Positions 38,331 through 50,567 of a stretch of 64,000 bases of DNA are shown here, piece by piece (positions within the stretch are counted from its first letter, which is position 1; each line of letters starts with the position of its first letter). Origin of the DNA: Ooceraea biroi (Eukaryota > Arthropoda > Insecta > Hymenoptera > Formicidae); assembly GCF_003672135.1 (NCBI RefSeq), contig NC_039506.1, forward strand, positions 14,632,001-14,696,000. Direction: 5' to 3'. The notes below the pieces were generated by a model. It ran no database searches. It was not told the origin of the DNA and was given only the letters and a program-made list of their open reading frames with translations. The position numbers were made by a program, and so were the translations under genes.

Positions 38331-39100
38331 TAAATTATCTTCTAGAAAAATATGTCGTGGAAAATTCTCTTATAGTTTCCTCTCTCGTTATTTTTCTTAT
38401 TTTTTGTTTGTATTATTACTGCATGAGTAGTGATAATATAACGTTGTTCATCTATAATCGTAAATTTGACTCGCGCCAAAGACAATGTCCGTCTGTGTGT
38501 TCGAGCTCTTTTTACATCAAAAGAGATGTGGTACGATGAAAATCTAATCGCAACGAGACTCCCCGAATAGCGAGGATGCCAAGGCGTGCTTTCCCCACCC
38601 TCAATTTGCACTTAAGGTCCCGGTGTTCGTGAAATACCTCCCCCGAGGAATGCACTCTTCCGCTCTCAAGATTTTCTTCACATAAATAATTTTCAACTGG
38701 CACCTCATCCCCATTTTCGCCCTATCACTTCCGCGCTGAGCGAGCCATTTCTCGACTATGTAATACCGCTACAACTGCTGCAGGCAAATAAGATTTAAAA
38801 AGTCAGTCAGACCAGATTATTTTTATTCACAACTTGTTATCACAAGATGCAAAACTTCATTCAACGAAAACATTTCCTCATTCATAGATCTAGATTTGGT
38901 ACAGATTGGCAGGAGTGTTAATATACACTCACTCCCAAAAAAAGCGGTACACTAAAATTTAGGGAAAAATTTACCAACCTTCAAATGATCATAACTTGGT
39001 AAATAATGAAGATAAAAATATGTTCAAAAATGCAAAATGAAGCTTCAAGTATCCACTTTAAGAATATTTGAATGGCAATTATGGTCGGCCATTTGATTCA

Positions 39101-39500
39101 AAATGGCGGATGACAAAATGAGAGGATGCAAAAGTGATAACCGAAAGTCCGAGTTTGTGACGGTGCATGGCGTGAATTAGATATCGCAGCCTAATGGGAC
39201 CAAATGCAAATGAAAATATAGAGTGTTATCTTTAAAATGCTTTTTACCGAGCTCGATGCGATCATTTTTCGCTGAGTTGTGCAACTTTAAAAAAGAAAAC
39301 ACTCTGTTAAGTAAATTTGGAGTATCTCAACAAACAATGATCGCATCGAGCTTTGTAAAAAAGCGTTTTAAAGATAAAACTCTATACTTTTATATGCATT
39401 TAGTCCCATTGGGCTGTAATACCTACTTTACACCATGTGCCATCGCAAACTCGAATCTTCATTTATCAATTTCGCATGCTCTCCCTTTCCGCCATTTTAA
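39101..39500. repeat. Inner, older palindrome of the left arm
   Basis: Segment 39101-39265 pairs with 39336-39500 in inverted orientation, centred near 39301. AGCTCGATGCGATCATT and its complement are exact near the centre, and identity then falls to roughly three quarters by eye, ending at AAATGGCGGA and its complement. The arm is therefore itself a diverged palindrome. Confidence 0.8.
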
Positions 39501-39766
39501 AAAACTCGTCGTGCACAATTTCGATTTAAATTGCGAAAAGTAGGGTTTCAAAGCTTTAAAACCGTTTCTGAAATTTTGTGCTAGGATAGTTAGGTACCGA
39601 GATATTCAATTTCGAATTTGCAATATCGTCGATTCAGCAAGGCCTAAGGAATTAGAAAAACCCTGCGGTTCGTTTAGTTCTTTTATAATTCCAACTGCTG
39701 CGTTATTATTTTTTATACTCCAAATCCTTCTTATGTGGTGTGTGCGTGTGTGGGTGTAGGTGTATG

Positions 39767-39770
<4 letters not shown>

Positions 39771-39796
<26 letters not shown>
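39771..39796. repeat. (TG)n microsatellite, left arm tip
   Basis: Twenty-six bases of TG repeats. The counterpart in the right arm (39911-39940) has thirty bases of CA, so the arms differ by two repeat units. Confidence 0.95.
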
Positions 39797-39802
<6 letters not shown>

Positions 39803-39804
39803 AT

Positions 39805-39902
39805 CACAAGGATGAGGACCCCGTGGTTCGTCAGTTCCACAGTAATTTAAGACTCCAAACCCTCCTTGTGGGGTGTGTGTGTGTGCGTGCGCGCGCACGC
39901 AC
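39805..39902. other. Spacer of the giant palindrome
   Basis: This 98-bp loop contains a diverged direct copy of the arm tip: ACTCCAAACCCTCCTTGTGG here against ACTCCAAATCCTTCTTATGT in the left arm near 39718. A (GT)n run then leads into a small self-complementary TGCGTGCGCGCGCACGCA. The spacer is therefore probably derived from the arm and not captured host DNA. Confidence 0.6.
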
Positions 39903-39904
39903 AT

Positions 39905-39910
<6 letters not shown>

Positions 39911-39940
<30 letters not shown>
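39911..39940. repeat. (CA)n microsatellite, right arm tip
   Basis: Thirty bases of CA repeats, mirroring the TG tract of the left arm. Confidence 0.95.
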
Positions 39941-39944
<4 letters not shown>

Positions 39945-40211
39945 CATACACCTACACCCACACACGCACACACCACATAAGAAGGATTTGGAGTATAAAA
40001 AATAATGAACGCAGCAGTTGGAATTATAAAAGAACTAAACGAACCGCAGGGTTTTTCTAATTCCTTAGGCCTTGCTGAATCGACGATATTGCAAATTCGA
40101 AATTGAATATCTCGGTACCTAACTATCCTAGCACAAAATTTCAAAAACGGTTTTAAAGCTTTGAAACCCTACTTTTCGCAATTTAAATCGAAATTGTGCA
40201 CGACGAGTTTT

Positions 40212-40611
40212 TTAAAATGGCGGAAAGGGAGAGCATGCGAAATTGATAAATGAAGATTCGAGTTTGCGATGGCACATGGTGTAAAGTAGGTATTACAGCC
40301 CAATGGGACTAAATGCATATAAAAGTATAGAGTTTTATCTTTAAAACGCTTTTTTACAAAGCTCGATGCGATCATTGTTTGTTGAGATACTCCAAATTTA
40401 CTTAACAGAGTGTTTTCTTTTTTAAAGTTGCACAACTCAGCGAAAAATGATCGCATCGAGCTCGGTAAAAAGCATTTTAAAGATAACACTCTATATTTTC
40501 ATTTGCATTTGGTCCCATTAGGCTGCGATATCTAATTCACGCCATGCACCGTCACAAACTCGGACTTTCGGTTATCACTTTTGCATCCTCTCATTTTGTC
40601 ATCCGCCATTT
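40212..40611. repeat. Inner, older palindrome of the right arm
   Basis: This is the mirror image of 39101-39500. Its two halves, 40212-40376 and 40447-40611, pair with each other imperfectly, while each pairs almost perfectly with the corresponding half in the left arm. The element therefore carries four copies of one roughly 165-bp module. Confidence 0.8.
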
Positions 40612-42623
40612 TGAATCAAATGGCCGACCATAATTGCCATTCAAATATTCTTAAAGTGGATACTTGAAGCTTCATTTTGCATTTTTGAACATATTTTTAT
40701 CTTCATTATTTACCAAGTTATGATCATTTGAAGGTTGGTAAATTTTTCCCTAAATTTTAGTGTACCGCTTTTTTTGGGAGTGAGTGTATTATTAGAGTTA
40801 CGCGTCTCTGAAGTTTCAGAGAAATATACATTTTATAAAAATATGTATTAACTTTGTTAAAATAAATTTCACCAAAACATTGTCTACCATTATTGAGTAT
40901 CATTTCTACAATAATAAGATACGCCGTATCCTGTTAAAGGACTTACTTTCGACTTGTCGACGCGAGATTGCGAGCGTTTATCTTCGCGCTTGGCCGGTGC
41001 AAGATCCACTTTAACCGTATCATACCGGGGTAACTTGTTTTCGTGGGATAAGTCGCACGTGGAGATCCTCAACGAGACAGACAGCATCCACACGAGTCGG
41101 GGTTGCTGTTTAGAAATTTAATGCTACCACCGCGCGCGGTTTTCGGAGTCGCTCTCGAAAGTAGTTCGCGATACCGTAAATCACAATAGCGAATATAACT
41201 GGGGAGGTGGCCGTGTGGATCGTTGACGGACGTAATGCGTTCTTTACCTCTGTGTACGTGTAAGCGTATATATGCGTTCGGCAACTCGATAATGTATTCG
41301 CGGCGATATACCGCATCGATGTCGAATCTTCCGCCGAAAAATAACTGCGCCGTCGGAATATCTGTCGAAAGAGAGAAATGAGAAGTGGGTCGTGGGCACG
41401 TAAGGAGGGGATGAACTAGCGACGGGGTTGAAGTGCGGGAAGGTTGAAGTCACAAGCAACGAGACGACGTTTACGCGTACATTCTATCCTAACCGCGCGA
41501 GGGTGGCGGCAAGACAACCGCGGAAAAGCGCGAGAGCCATGCAGAGGATGAAAGAGCTTCTGTTCTTTGCTCCGGAGCTCTCGCGAACCGCCGCGAGACG
41601 AATTCACGTCGAGCATTATTAGCCGAGTTCTTACACACGATGTTTCTTATCGCGCAGCATTGTCTCGCGTGGAGAAGAACGGTTTCATACGATAAGTATG
41701 CTGCAAATGTATGAGTCGCATATCTGATACGTAAGGGGGATGCGAGCGTTAACGTCTTGCTAAAATATCTGCTCAGATACTTGCAGGTCGAGCCTCAAGA
41801 CTAGTAGCGGCGAAATCTCATCGTGCATCTTACAAACTTGTAATACTGTTCACTTTAAGCTAATTGTAAGTGAATCTCTAGATATTTATCATGTTTTTTT
41901 TTAATTAATATGCATTAATTGTGACATGGCAAGCATGTAACGCAAAATGATCGAACATCTCATTGGTCCAATACTGGGTGCAAAGATTGCCGAGTGAAAT
42001 TGATCGTCATCAGTAACAGATTTTAACGTAGTCGCCACTGAATGCTGAAGTCGCAGCCAAAAAGAGCATTCAGTCGCGGCCGCAGACGTTGCTCGAGCGC
42101 AGTCGGAGATGAAAAAGGTCCGTTGCGAGGAGGAGTGTGGACAGATTTTTGTTGTTCCACCGATAAAGAACGACCGACAAAGAGAAAAAGAGAGGAAGAG
42201 AGCTTAAGGAGGGTGGATAGGGGATATAAGCGAATCTCTCTCCCAACGGGCGCACGAGGTATCCACGGATATTCGTCGTCGTTGTCGTCGGAAAATGCAT
42301 TTCGCGCAATACCGGCGCGGTACCGGAGCCGATGCGCGAATATATGTACATATAATACATGTGCTCGCGTGTACATATACGTACGCGTGCATATCTGCCG
42401 GCGTTTCGGAAAAGGGACAGCGCGCGGTTGTTTAAATTACTAAACTTTAAACTTTCACTCACGTATGCAAACTAATGCAAACTGGAGGCTTGTGGAAGGA
42501 ACTGCAAACAGCTCGCTTGGGACTCGATTCCCCGCCACCGTCGTCCGCGCACCCGGGACAGGCTCTCTTCCTCGACACCCTCTCCGACCACCCCATTGAC
42601 CGTCTTCCCGCTTGCACAGTCTC

Positions 42624-42628
<5 letters not shown>

Positions 42629-42655
<27 letters not shown>

Positions 42656-42656
42656 C
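42629..42656. repeat. (CT)n microsatellite
   Basis: About 28 bases of CT dinucleotides, the source of Ser-Leu or Arg-Glu runs in overlapping frames. Confidence 0.95.
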
Positions 42657-43432
42657 CCTTTCCGCATCTCTCGCCGCATCCTCTCTGCCCTAAACACCAC
42701 TGCTTTTCCCCAGCGTATACCCTCGTCTCGTGGCTTCGCTGTCTATACACGGGGTGTCCTAATTCCCGTGCCGGCGCGCGGTTGTCCATCGTTTTATCCT
42801 TGCGAGTGTTTTCGCGTAACCGAATAAAGACCGAGCGGTGCATGTCGTTAAAAGCGCGAAGAGGTATTCATTCCATGAATCCGGGGGCGGTCGCCGGCGG
42901 TCAGGCAACAGTTCAACGTGCAGTTGCTACCACGAGCTTTGTTGCAGACAAACGATTTCGCCGACCTGTGCCTTCGTCGGGCGCACGTTCCTAACATCAT
43001 TAGACTTTGCGGCGCGGGCTACACCAGTTTAAGCCGACGGCGGTGCTTGCAGTGCAAAGAGGAGGCGAGCGGATAAACCGAAGAGCCTTTTTACTGCGGT
43101 GGTAATTAGCGCGAGGAGGGAGGGATATTTGTGAGGACACGAATATCTGATTGATCGAGGATAATGAGCGTGGAAATCGCGAATTCGTCTGTTTTTCACC
43201 AGGTATTAATCGCAGCGCGCAATTTGTTAATGAATTTAATGAAACGAGTTACAATCGCCTTTCGTGCGATGTACACGTATACGGGAGGAGAGGGGAACCC
43301 GAGCGAGCCATCCGCTCTGGTCGGCCGATGTAATCGCGGACAGTGCACTGCACATTTTGCATAATGCATAACATGAAAATGGCACGCGTTACCCCGCTGA
43401 TCCCGTGTCCCTCATAATTCGTACTTTGTTAA

Positions 43433-43453
43433 ATCCCGCGTAAAACGCGGGAT
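43433..43453. repeat. Perfect 9-bp hairpin
   Basis: ATCCCGCGT and ACGCGGGAT are separated by AAA. A third ATCCCGCG-type copy follows within about ten bases, so the upstream arm could pair alternatively. Confidence 0.75.
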
Positions 43454-46400
43454 ATTTCATCCCGCGGTCTTCACAAAGAAATTCATCGCGATCAACATCT
43501 GCGCACGCACTCATGCTCATCAGCCTTTATAATGAAATGTACAGTCGACAACATTGGCGATATTGACTAATTAGCTTAATAACGAACTACATCTGTTTCC
43601 GAATTACAAATTATATATTTTATGTGACTCAAATATATGGCACAGAACGTTCCCTGCCGCATATATCGTTCCAAATGACATTGTTCTGCACGAAAATTAG
43701 AATCCTTCATAATTTTCATTCATCCTTAATTTTGCTTCCTACGAGAAAGAAGAACGGTGACTGTCTCTGATCGTGTTTCGCAGCGCCTCGAAATAGACGG
43801 GAAACTCGGGAAATCTCAGCAACCGAGTTGTAAGTCAGCACATTGACTCACAGTTAATCGGCAAACTCACGGTACCATTCGCGCAGAGAGAAACCGTATG
43901 CCGGGATTGCGGCGGGTCAACGATAAGTCAGCGAAATTATCGAGATTGTCTTTCGGAGTTGCCGTGGCCGGCGGCTGCGGTAGTGCTTTGCAGGTAATTT
44001 AGTGCTGGCCATAAGTAATAATCGATCTCGCCACGCGAGAGTAGCGCGTTAATACGCGGTAGGCGCTAATAAGGACTCGCACGTACATAATACGAGCGCG
44101 CGAACATGCCACACATGTGCCTCTGTATGTAATAGGTACACACCAATATCGCGCCCACCATTCCGTAATGGATGTCAGTTGTAATTCACGGGCGAATGCA
44201 TAAACGTCCTTGTCGGCTATTAACGGTAAGATTTACTCTCGGGCCAGGCCGGGGGAATTAAATGATACTTTGGCCCTCCATCTTCCCCTTTTTCGTGCGA
44301 TCATTTTCCAATTATGAAGACCTCTGTGCCAGCTGCTGCGAGCAAGCAGTGCGAAGACAGCTATAAATTTATATATATCTACGATATTTATATTTCCCAA
44401 ATTATCGATTGATCTTGACGTGCTGTACGAATTGGTTACCGCCAAATGAAAAGTTTATCTTGGAATTTTTTGTCCACGCACATTTGTTGCACTTCGGTAC
44501 GATTATTGTTTACGATATGTAATGTCTGTTATTTCTGTCGATAAGAAAACGTGCCGTTGCAATTACGCCGTTATAGTGGCGTCGAAGAATAAAAATCGAA
44601 AAATGCAGTAGTGATACAGTAGCAGAAATCAGAGAACTGCACGAAAGTAATCTTAAGAATTTTTCCCTTTTTCTTCTTTTTTTAATTAGACAGCAATGAT
44701 TTTACATTTTTTCTCTCTCGTGCTCGCAATAAATTTCTCGTACGGAGCCCTGTACGGTTTTAACGAGCAGAAAATTTCTCGTCACGGCGCGACGTACAAC
44801 TTTACTTCGCATTAAGGTTTCTTACGGTATTATTGCACTTTCAAAGTATTTTTTTAAACGCAATTAAAGCGGTAAATATTGGCGCAAAGTTGGCACTCTC
44901 TCAAAGAACAAACACTGGCTAAATTGGTACGAAAGTTATTTAATCACCGAAACTCAATTTTAATGGTTAATGCACGTCACCTGCACGTGTTATTATTAAT
45001 TATAGCGATATCCCCTGCAGCATTTTTGTGGTATTTTCGTACGTTAAATTATTCTATGGAGACAATATTGTATATCGGAATATCATTATTTATTATAATA
45101 ACAGAGCAGCTTTTCAAATCTCGTTTCAAACACAAAGCGGTCGTTACTTGCTGCAACATAGAATAACATTTCTCGCGATTAATAAGTTTTTCTTCTGCCG
45201 ATTGCACGCTGAAAATGCCTGCAGAATTAATTTTGATTCGCGCTGAGAAAACACAGAAATTTTGCTCGATCTGTACTTTGAGAATGAAACACGCACAGTT
45301 CGATGCGATTCACGTGACGGATAGATTAATGGTATTAACATTGGTAATAGCCATAAACTATCCGAACGCGCGACTCCCTTTCCATTTCATTTGGCACGTT
45401 GCTATTTTAATTACGCTAATGGACGCTTTGTCGGAAGCATCGATGTATGCAGTGTAGCATATAAAATATAAATTATATGTGTTATGTGGATATCCAATTA
45501 CACGAATCTGGAGAGAAACAGACTCCATCGGCTCTATAAATTCTCTGCATGTAAACGTGACCGTCGGACTGTCGGAATTCGAGCGTCACAATTTCTTTTT
45601 AACGAAAATGTCAAAATACTAGGTATTATTGGATTATAAGCAATTAAAAACGAACGGTTTTCACTCGTTCAATTTCAAATAGATTTAATTGAGTATAAGA
45701 AATGCAAACAAACATTTTCCTTTTAGTTTCAACATATTTCATTATTTCTTTTTAAGTTTTATTTTAAGTTTTTATTTGAAGTTTTATTTTACATTAACAG
45801 ATTTCAATTTGCCGAGGTTTTATTCTGTGAATATTAGTTAAATTAAAGAGAGTGTATTTAATGTTGAGTATTAAAAAATTCTGAGGAAAGAGGAGAAAAT
45901 ATTTCATTGCGTTCCCGTTAAACGAGAAATTACCTTAAATTCACTAAGGAATCTGAAATCAAGAGGAAATTCGTAATACCGCACATATTTTATATAGCTT
46001 ACACTTGAGTATAACTTTAACTTACTTTATCGTACTTACTATAAACGCACGATAGAATATCTTTGACATAGCTAAATTCTCTCATTTGCATCGATAACTC
46101 GGTTTCTATCGACTGTATTATATATCGGAAATGATTTTTCTTTCAGTGAGTTTGTTTGAACTTTTATTATACATTTTTTCACGCATGATTTTACATACAA
46201 ATCTCTTCTTTACATGATGTTTATCCGAGTGCTGCATTGTTTTAATTTTTACTTTATAATACAGCCTTTGTACGATTATTGAAATAATTGTGCACTTAAT
46301 AAAAATTTGTAATACAACTTATTAAAATATTAAAATCTTATTACATCATACGTTGCGTGTATTAATCTGTTAATTAAATGAAATCTGTGTTCATTTATGC

Positions 46401-46756
46401 ATCACATTTTTGATAAAAGCACACAGAAAAAGAGTATAGAAATATTTTTTTAAATGATTAACAAAGACATAAATTATCGTGTAATGGTAACACATTTTTC
46501 AGGTTTCACCTTTCGAATTTGTAACCGTACCGTGCAGTGCACGTCTGTTTCAACCGCGGTAATATTTAACACTCTTATTACCGAGTGCTCTGAACGCAAT
46601 GAGTTAGTCCGTTATTAATCCTAAATGAAATGGACCGAAACGTAATTAAAAAGAAAAAACGGTCGCCTGGCGATGAAAGTGGCTGCTGAAGCAAATGGCT
46701 CGTCTCGACGGCGCGAATTAAGATCGACTGAAGCAAGACATTTTCGGAAGTGAGCG

Positions 46757-46798
46757 ATCTCTCCCCTCCCCTCTCTCTTTCTCTCTTTCTCTCTCTGC
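46757..46798. repeat. Pyrimidine-rich low-complexity tract
   Basis: A mixture of CTCTCC, CTCTTT and CTCTCT units about 40 bases long. Confidence 0.85.
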
Positions 46799-49700
46799 TC
46801 AGAATAAATTATTCATGATTTCAATGGGTGATTAATCGGGACGTTAAGTCCTGGGATTATTAAGACAAATGACATCGACAGAAAAACGTCTATATATTTT
46901 TGCACAAATCACACTTCTGAAACGCTTTATAATCGCCTTTAAGGAAAATGGAGAATTCGAAGGAAATTTACAGAATGCAATTTGTTAATAAGTATATCGA
47001 TTGTGCTTATCAGTTCCGCCAGTTAAACGCGAATTGTGGGATTACGAATTACATTATGCGGCGAGTATGAATTCCGGGCGAGTGAAAATAATTCGATACT
47101 CATGGAAAACAATAATTGTTGCAGGAAACACGATTATTGTGAAATTCTCTAGAGATTTAACTGTTCAGCACAACATATTTTGCACAAATTATTGTTTTGA
47201 CATGACAGCAAATAGGATTTGCTAACTGTGTGATTAATAGTTGCGTTAGACTTCGTTACTGTTGCTCGTGCAATACGCGGACACAACATGTTTTGCAATC
47301 ATCTGTCTGATCGTCATCATTCGTGCGCACGTGTATTGATTCAATTTATTCTTGCGTTATCTTTATCCTCATTTTCTTCTTACTGTTTCCTCGATTTCTC
47401 TCTATCTTTATATTGCAATTTTCCTTATCTTTAGCGACAGAGACGAAAGTCCACGTGCAAATATCCAGTTGCAATATAATGTAACGCGTTACGCAATATT
47501 ATCGCGATTCATTCAGTTGTATCTCTGCTCGCTTTTATCTTCGTCGCGTATTACGAGAAGAGATTCCGCACACGCGTGTCATTAAGATTCCTGCCTCGCG
47601 ACAATGCGTTCCTCGTACAAGTCACCGACTGCATTACGCCACAACTTTAAGTTAGTTTGCATTTTACAGCGATTTGTATAACGTCTTTTATGTCTGTAAT
47701 GTCAAGTGTAAGTTCATGTGGCTCCTCTGCTCGCAAGCGACTCCGCGAGTTCTCGTTACGAAATGGATGTCGATGAGTGGTCTTCGGAAAATGATATGGT
47801 AATGACGCGATAATTACGACAAATAACGTCAAAGGAAAGCTTTAAGAAGAATCGACGAAGCGGTGTCGGAATCAGTTTCAATGTCCCGGAAATTGTTTTC
47901 TCGATGTCGCACGTAATCGCGAGTGCGAATGGTAAGGCGTGTTGCGAAATGTTTGCTTGCGCGTGGATCGGACTCATCTATTACATTCGTTTGATACGAA
48001 CTCAGGCTACACAAGCTTTGATATAATTTCGCGGTACTTTGTCTAGCACAGACAAGAGAAACAGAGAGAGAAACCGCAGCGCATCTCATCAAATTTCCCT
48101 CTTTGAATATACATACATCATGGAACTTGTTGCCGTTATGCACACGCGTGTAGGTTTCGGCGTTCAAATGTTTTAGATGTCGTCAGTAATTTACCCGCAA
48201 TTAAGATCATATTCTACATGGAAACACCCGTGTTCATCTCGGAGTGCCAAGAAATATTAACAGAACCCTTTGGCGGAATCCCCAAGTGTTGCTACACTTT
48301 ACGATCATCGATTTCCCGAACCCGAGCTCCAAACCGTCTACTGGAAACGCGCGTTTCTTGCCGCGAACGGAGTTTGATTAGAGTTGCATGCAGGTACATA
48401 ACGTCGCAATCAATTTACGCAATCGCTAATAACTGTCTTGTCCCGCTTAAGTGGGGGCGATTTAGCGAAACGGACAGGTGCTTCGACGTCTATCGCGATG
48501 ACGAAGAGCAGAGATCAACGTCGGGAAAAACGTCCTCGGTTTATCGCAATTGTTTTCATTGAATAACAACGCGGAATCGTTACCGTCGTCTCGTTACCAT
48601 CCGGTGCATCACGTACGATATTAATACGGGGAAATGATTTAATGACCGCGTTCTCGGCTGCGAAACGCGCGACGACTGTAACGACACTTCCCTTCTCCGA
48701 ATACTCGCGCTATTAATCGCCTGATTTATATTTAACTCGCAATTTCGTCTGATCACCGCTGATTCGAGCATGAGGAAAACTAATTTCGCATTTATGCCGG
48801 ACGATCTGCTAATGAGCCGGAGGAATCCCCTTCGCGCGTTGCGGCAATATGTGGTCGACGATTTAATGACTCATGACTTATGCGATGACGGGAACACGCG
48901 TGTCAGACATGCGAGTGACTCTCAATTCTCGAGAACGCGAACTGGATATTAGCGGAGAAGCCAACTATGCGAGGGATACAGATATAAAAAGAGAGAGAAA
49001 GAGAGAAAGAGAAAGCGATGTCGCAATTAAAGGAGATATCGCATTGTAATCCGACAGCTCTTGCCGAGGCAAGGAAATAAAGCATCGATCTGAACAATTG
49101 AGACCCATATCTTTCACATTATCAGCGCTCCAATTTTGATCGGGATCTGATTGGGATTGTGAGATCCTGAAACGAAAGGTTGATCGGTGTCCTAGAAAAA
49201 CACATGCATTTGAGGAAGCAACGGAGAAAACAAACGAAGGAATCGCAGACGCCGTTTGCGAGGTGTCAATCGACTATTCGAGGCATTCGGCGATCATCAT
49301 TTCGTGATGAAGAAGCGCATTTCCTGTAGCGTATTAAATCGTCCTTGAAAATCCCCACTTGGTCGCTCATGACGTGCCATGACGTTACAACCTGTTCGTT
49401 GGCACTGGTTTGCGAAGGCTTCGCGTGTGCGAAGGTTGCGGCCAAGAGCAAACGAAATCGCGTATGTGCCGCGACAAGACAGCTGATGACTAATTTCTGA
49501 TGCACGCGTTTACCTCATTGCGGTGAAGTGTCGTGAAACATCCGGAGATCATTATCTCACCCATGGAAAATTGTGCGATGTATTTTTAAAACGCTCGTTT
49601 GCCACGCGCGTTATCACTTCCCGGTAGATTAATCGGTCATAATGACCGATACTTAAGACATACATTATGTCTCATAATAAAAGAAAATGTCGTTAACGAC

Positions 49701-50507
49701 ACATTTATGATATAATATAATCAAACGGCAGTGTGATCGGAAACGATGAGCACTATTTCAAATTTTATAGGTGATATATTTAATAATATAATATTTTACC
49801 AATGTCTCATACAGTTACGTATCCTCAAGTGATTTGCGTTACCATAATTTAATCTCTCGTGCACGGTGCTTAGTTCGAGAATAATAAAACCGTACTAAAG
49901 ATAATTGTATTTTGTAACATTCCTCTGCTGCGTGCGTAAAACTCGCACATGCGAATTTTTTACGACGTGGCGGAAAATGGCTAGAATTTTATTATTTCCG
50001 AAAGTAATAAAAGATTGTGCGCGTACATCATCCGTGTACATCATTCAATATTGAAATTGCGCATCCTTATCTCGCTCCAATCTCCTGCGCAAATCTAATC
50101 ATAAAAATAACTTCGCGTTCTCTAGCCTTCGTTCTAATAAAAAAATTAATACCGTGCTCTCCAACGCGTTACTCGAATCACCGTGAAAATCTGAGCTGTT
50201 TGCACAATGCGAGAAATTTTTTCACGCATTGGGTATCACGCGCAGGTCAGCTAAGCAGAAACGTGCGTATCGTGATCCCGGTTAACGTACACGAGAGACT
50301 TTTATGCAGGAGGAGATAAGGATAAAGATTCGCCTTACTCATGCAGTTTAATATAAAACAAATCGAATCATCTGGAATCGACCGGCGACGTACCCGGCGA
50401 TGCGCAGTTCTTTATTTATTCGCGCGGCGGGCCATATAATTCATTGAATAACCGGCCGGTTCCGGCAGGGATGCTACATCGGAGAAATATAAAATATATT
50501 CTTTCAT

Positions 50508-50567
50508 TTCCCCGGGGACTTCCGGGGAAGCTTAGCGCGCGTGGGCTATCTCTCCCGCGCGCGCTAA
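50508..50567. repeat. Two adjacent GC-rich hairpins
   Basis: The first stem is TTCCCCGG (50508-50515) with CCGGGGAA (50522-50529). Directly after it, TTAGCGCGCGTGGG (50532-50545) pairs with CCCGCGCGCGCTAA (50554-50567), 14 bp with one mismatch around an 8-base loop. The two stems are only two bases apart. No flanking RNA gene is recognised. Confidence 0.8.

Larger units (their letters stand above)
38926..40786. mobile_element. Giant palindromic element, 1861 bp, TA-flanked
   Basis: The left arm (38926-39804) and right arm (39903-40786) are reverse complements over about 880 bp. By eye they differ by one substitution (39569), a single-base indel (near 39707) and four bases of (TG)n length. 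The 98-bp spacer is 39805-39902. The ends read CACTCACTCCC and its complement, each next to a TA dinucleotide (38924-38925 and 40787-40788), as in Tc1/mariner-type elements. The terminus is followed by an A-run and GCGGTACACT. No transposase is encoded. The only open frame is a 106-codon frame repeated identically in each arm, which crosses an inner palindrome and looks non-coding. The whole is best read as a non-autonomous inverted-repeat element, with superfamily inferred only from the TA target. Confidence 0.85.

Noticed and set aside
39223..39543. Identical 106-codon frames in both arms of the giant palindrome (also 40169-40489, minus strand) as a duplicated protein
   Set aside because: Identity of the proteins follows from identity of the arms. 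The frame crosses the inner palindrome and reads both of its halves, which is not expected of a conserved protein.
44879..45166. Hydrophobic frame of 95 codons that could be a membrane protein or odorant-receptor fragment
   Set aside because: TTG first codon, AT-rich DNA that encodes hydrophobic residues by default, and no conserved receptor motif.
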